Shown in pieces: positions 6,922 through 9,724 of a DNA stretch of 9,724 nucleotides. Positions within the stretch are counted from its first letter, which is position 1, and each line of letters opens with the position of its first letter. The translations under genes and the position numbers were made by a program. The stretch is from Desulfobulbaceae bacterium UBA2775 (GTDB taxonomy: Bacteria; Desulfobacterota; Desulfobulbia; Desulfobulbales; Desulfocapsaceae), in NCBI GenBank assembly GCA_002352445.1, contig DEIL01000174.1:1-9724 (forward strand), read 5' to 3'. The notes beneath the pieces are model-generated. The model did no database searches, was not told the origin of the DNA, and saw only the letters and a list, made by a program, of their open reading frames with translations.

Positions 6922-8346
6922 TCATCGAGCTCGTCTCACCTTAATAGCGTTCACAATAAAATCAACATCTTCTCTTTTCAGCTCTCCTAAAATCCAAAGC
7001 ACACCAGCAAAAATGCCGTAGACGAGAGTGTATTGAAACAGCAAAAAAAATCCAGAATGATTAACAAAAACAAACTGCAAACATGCCAGACTGGAAGCAA
7101 TCAATACATTCAAAACCGTCCTGAATTGAACAAGAACCCCATAACGCTTATAGAGCGTAGCAGCTGCCATGACCATACCCACACCAAATGTTAAAGCAGT
7201 GGCAACTGCAGCACCTTTCATTCCGAATTGACGGACAAAAATCAGAACCAGAATAATATCAATGGGAATCATCCCTGCAAATATCAGTGCTGGCTTCCCC
7301 GGCTGTCCATACCCCTGAATAATGGAAACCAGAGCATATGTTATCCCCCAAAAGGAGGCAGCCCAAAAAAGGATGCTTAATGACGTGGCCCCCTGCAAAT
7401 ATGCAGAACCATATACAAAATGTAACAACTCCCTGGAGGTAAAGCTCAGCATCATGGCGGTTGGAATTATAGCAATCAAAATATATCGTAAAGATGTGCC
7501 GATATATTTACGTACCATATTCAAATCATTATTTGCGATTGCGCTGGAAATAGCAGGAAGCAGAACAACCCCAAAAGGAAACATAGCAAAAGAAATCAAT
7601 CTGGATATGGTTTGAGCGGCTGTATAGTAACCGGTTTTTGCCGGATCATTCAACAAGGCTTTGACAAAAAACAGATCAATAGATGTTAAGAGCGATGCAC
7701 ATACAAAAAATGACAATACAGGTAAAGCAAACCGGATTATCTTTTTTTGTTCAAAGGGCTGAGAAACGGGGGCATGGCGACCAAGTAAAACGGCACAAAA
7801 TAGAGCGCCGGCCAGGCCAATCAACAAACCATTTATGGCGCCGATAATTTCATACCCGAGGAATATAAAAATAAAAACAAAAACAACCTTCAATACCGCA
7901 TGAGAAACGACAACACAAGCCGTTCTCCCAAATTGTCTACAGCCATCAAAATATCCGACATACACGTACAGCATGCCTGCAACTGGTACAATCAGGGAAG
8001 AATAACGGATGAATGTTACTATATTCTCATCATTCAGCCAAATCCCACACGGTTTCGAAATGATAAACAACACCGTGACAATCACGGCACAAATATACAT
8101 TTGAACCTTTAATCCTGCACTACGAATACTGCCGGCCTGCTCAGGAGCCCCTGCTGCATATTTAGTAACGGATCTTTTTACTCCTCCCCCCAAAATAAGG
8201 TAGGTGATGGATATGATAGCGTAGATAATTCCAAAAGTACCGTAGGAGACTGGGCCCAGGAGTCGTCCAGAAATCAGATGTACAATAAAACCTGAGGCCA
8301 TGAAGACAAGATTGGATATCAGTAAATAAATAAAACTCTTACCCAA
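6922..8346 (-). CDS. Wzx-like polysaccharide flippase (MOP/MATE superfamily, Polysacc_synt family)
   Basis: About 474 residues with roughly 12-14 hydrophobic segments. The first segment is followed by SGRLLGPVSYGTFGIIYAI-type sequence, the classic RxLGPxxYG signature of polysaccharide flippases just after TM1. Later features fit too: a loop with a D/N-rich patch (ANNDLNMVRKYI), FVYGSAYLQGA, and QGYGQPGKPA before a C-terminal membrane half. Such proteins move undecaprenyl-diphosphate-linked oligosaccharides across the inner membrane. The frame is open further up to an ATG at 8442, but that would overlap the acyltransferase by 104 bp and add 32 residues not typical of the family. The TTG at 8346 overlaps the acyltransferase stop by 8 bp and has GGAG (8358-8361) 11 bases before it, so I prefer it; an ATG at 8301 would cut into TM1. 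Overlap of this kind suggests translational coupling. Confidence 0.88.
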   Translation of the reverse strand: MGKSFIYLLISNLVFMASGFIVHLISGRLLGPVSYGTFGIIYAIISITYLILGGGVKRSVTKYAAGAPEQAGSIRSAGLKVQMYICAVIVTVLFIISKPCGIWLNDENIVTFIRYSSLIVPVAGMLYVYVGYFDGCRQFGRTACVVVSHAVLKVVFVFIFIFLGYEIIGAINGLLIGLAGALFCAVLLGRHAPVSQPFEQKKIIRFALPVLSFFVCASLLTSIDLFFVKALLNDPAKTGYYTAAQTISRLISFAMFPFGVVLLPAISSAIANNDLNMVRKYIGTSLRYILIAIIPTAMMLSFTSRELLHFVYGSAYLQGATSLSILFWAASFWGITYALVSIIQGYGQPGKPALIFAGMIPIDIILVLIFVRQFGMKGAAVATALTFGVGMVMAAATLYKRYGVLVQFRTVLNVLIASSLACLQFVFVNHSGFFLLFQYTLVYGIFAGVLWILGELKREDVDFIVNAIKVRRAR

Positions 8347-9151
8347 GGCTGTTCCGACTCCGTTCTTTAATTGTCTTTGCAGGAATTCCAGCAGCCACCT
8401 TATAAGAAGCAATTTCACCATTGACAAGAGAACAGGCTCCAATCACACTACCTGCCCTGATTGTACTCCCGGGAAGCACTGTAGCCCGAATACCGAGCCA
8501 AACATCTTCTTCTATTGTAACCGGTTTAGCAATATATTCCTGACGATTCATGGGGATGTCTCCCCTTTCGTATTGATGAGAGCCGGTCCCAATATAAACA
8601 AACGCTCCCATCATGTGATTCTTTCCAATAGTTATATCTGTATTTCTCGTCACCAGTATTGACCGGGCACCGAGGGCACTGTTATCACCTATGATAATTT
8701 TTCCCCCTTTAGTTCTGAGAAAGACACCTCGCCCGATGGTAACATTATTTCCAATAACAATCTCCCCCCCTTCCCCACTGGCATTAAGCTCACAATTATC
8801 TGCAATCAGGCAATTGTTTCCTATGCGAATGTTTGGAGAGTGGGCTAAACTGATATTCCTGCCAAAAATGACGTTATGGCCAATATCTCCCAAAATGTAT
8901 TTGTATAAATATTTCCTGAGACCAAAACCTATGGCACCAGGTAATCCGCCGAAAAACCCGGTAATCAACTCAAATTTCAGCAGGAAAATGTTGCTGGTGT
9001 CACCGCAAACAAGATTCCGGTACCTTTTGACCCAGGAATCGGAATTACTAAAAACAACCTCCTGCAATGGACCGTAAGCACGATTTTCCTTCAGTTGATT
9101 GCCTAATGGATCGGATGTATCCTTATGATCAGAATTTTTTTTCATTTTCAT
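8339..9151 (-). CDS. Left-handed beta-helix (hexapeptide-repeat) acyltransferase, WbbJ/LacA-like
   Basis: 270 residues. From about residue 85 onward the chain consists of imperfect hexapeptide turns ([LIV]-G-x-x-x-x), such as IRIGNNCLI, IVIGNNVTI, IIIGDNSAL and ITIGKNHMM, which build a left-handed beta-helix. H192 in GSHQYE lies in the loop where these enzymes carry the catalytic His. The helix continues after an inserted loop (EEDVWLGIRATVLPG), and YKVAAGIPAKTIKER at 250-264 is the usual end of the family. Such enzymes transfer acetyl from acetyl-CoA to sugar hydroxyl or amino groups; in this locus O-acetylation of the glycan is likely (inference). The first 85 residues are not part of the helix and contain a hydrophobic stretch (FFGGLPGAIGFGL), perhaps for membrane contact. 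ATG codons at 9151 and 9145 are both possible starts; neither has a strong Shine-Dalgarno at the normal distance. Confidence 0.87.
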   Translation of the reverse strand: MKMKKNSDHKDTSDPLGNQLKENRAYGPLQEVVFSNSDSWVKRYRNLVCGDTSNIFLLKFELITGFFGGLPGAIGFGLRKYLYKYILGDIGHNVIFGRNISLAHSPNIRIGNNCLIADNCELNASGEGGEIVIGNNVTIGRGVFLRTKGGKIIIGDNSALGARSILVTRNTDITIGKNHMMGAFVYIGTGSHQYERGDIPMNRQEYIAKPVTIEEDVWLGIRATVLPGSTIRAGSVIGACSLVNGEIASYKVAAGIPAKTIKERSRNSLG

Positions 9152-9194
9152 GAATAGTATGGATGAGATATCTTTCCTTCATCTAAAAAAAGTG

Positions 9195-9223
9195 ATGCTA
9201 AATATGATGGAAGTGTTTGTAAA
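9195..9223 (-). promoter_or_regulatory. Possible sigma-70-type promoter upstream of the acyltransferase
   Basis: Read on the minus strand, TTTACA (9218-9223) and TAGCAT (9195-9200) are separated by 17 bp, matching five and four of six consensus positions. The -10 element ends 43 bp before the ATG at 9151. It lies in the 108-bp gap after the SGNH hydrolase gene, where no intrinsic terminator is seen, so readthrough from upstream is also possible. Confidence 0.3.
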
Positions 9224-9259
9224 CAAGTAACGGCAATAACCTGCAACCGTCAGGAGGGA

Positions 9260-9724
9260 CTATTCACTCAGAAGAAGTAATTCAATTGATCCCATAATGG
9301 ATGGTGGCGGAATCAGCTTTACCAATGCATCGTGCCATGTTTGAGCAAGTACTTCATATCCATCATAATTAGGATGGACACCACCATTTGCTGGATCTTT
9401 CAACTCATCCCAGTTATCAACAACTGCGGAGTAATGATCTACCAACGTGATATTTTTTTGTTGTGCAACATCGGCAATAGCAGGGTTGTAAAATTCCGGA
9501 ATCTCATCATTCGTATCCCTGTCTGCAGGGGTCAAGTTACCTAATAGAGGAATGCGTTCAGACTCCAGGCATTTATCGATCATGATCCCAAGATTGAAAG
9601 CTGTCGTTTGAGATGAAACCCCATACCATTGATCATTTGTGCCTTCCATGATCAAGACATAATCTGACTCTTGGGATTCAAGTACAGTCTCAATTCTATT
9701 GACACCACGATCAGTGGTTTCACC
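9260..9724 (-). CDS. SGNH/GDSL-type hydrolase, N-terminus beyond window
   Basis: The frame enters from the right edge without a start and ends with TAG at 9260, giving 154 residues plus the missing part. GETTDRGVNRIETVL followed by YVLIMEGTNDQW matches block III (GxND) of SGNH hydrolases, where Asn helps form the oxyanion hole. NGGVHPNYDGYEVLA near the end matches block V, with the catalytic His. The usual Asp three residues before this His (DxxH) is replaced by Gly, so the triad may be incomplete or built differently. Block I, with the nucleophilic Ser, would lie beyond the edge. Relatives are esterases or acetyl esterases acting on polysaccharides, cell wall or lipids, and one could remove or transfer acyl groups in this locus (inference). 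The C-terminus ends in a short hydrophobic tail (SIELLLLSE). The gene is 108 bp upstream of the acyltransferase. Confidence 0.8.
   Translation of the reverse strand, partial: GETTDRGVNRIETVLESQESDYVLIMEGTNDQWYGVSSQTTAFNLGIMIDKCLESERIPLLGNLTPADRDTNDEIPEFYNPAIADVAQQKNITLVDHYSAVVDNWDELKDPANGGVHPNYDGYEVLAQTWHDALVKLIPPPSIMGSIELLLLSE

Noticed and set aside
8691..9077. 128-codon plus-strand frame opposite the acyltransferase
   Set aside because: Antisense shadow of the hexapeptide repeats; its Pro-rich composition reflects the complementary Gly codons.

Overview
The window looks like part of a surface-polysaccharide (O-antigen or exopolysaccharide type) biosynthesis locus of a Gram-negative bacterium. 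All seven supported genes lie on the minus strand, so the locus reads from the right edge to the left edge. Base composition is moderate to slightly AT-rich. The sequence alone does not fix the taxon. The mixture of a Wzx-like flippase, an exported propeller protein, a radical SAM/SPASM enzyme and a large methyltransferase/glycosyltransferase polypeptide would fit a proteobacterium or a Desulfobacterota-like lineage, but this is only a guess.

Order along the minus strand: (1) an SGNH/GDSL-type hydrolase, cut by the right edge (9260-9724); (2) a 108-bp gap with a possible promoter; (3) a left-handed beta-helix (hexapeptide) acyltransferase (8339-9151); (4) a Wzx/MOP-type polysaccharide flippase whose best start is a TTG overlapping the acyltransferase stop (6922-8346); (5) an exported protein built of about 50-residue beta-propeller-like repeats (6085-6891); (6) a radical SAM/SPASM enzyme (4893-6035); (7) a 226-bp non-coding gap holding an inverted repeat; (8) a multi-pass membrane protein of GT-C/DUF2142-like type, starting at TTG (3284-4666); (9) a very large open frame of at least 1075 codons (1-3227) that runs off the left edge. 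Its visible order is SAM methyltransferase, kinase-like domain, beta-rich region, coiled coil, GT2 glycosyltransferase, and probably the beginning of a second GT2 domain.

A working model, which is inference: the soluble GT2 and the membrane GT-C-type protein build or decorate a lipid-linked glycan, the acyltransferase adds an acetyl or other acyl group, and the flippase moves the lipid-linked unit across the inner membrane. The methyltransferase and kinase-like parts of the giant protein may methylate and/or phosphorylate the glycan, in the manner of the O-antigen chain terminator WbdD. The radical SAM enzyme and the exported propeller protein have no obvious standard role in such a pathway and are the least explained parts of the window. 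No RNA gene, CRISPR array, complete insertion sequence or credible plus-strand gene was seen.
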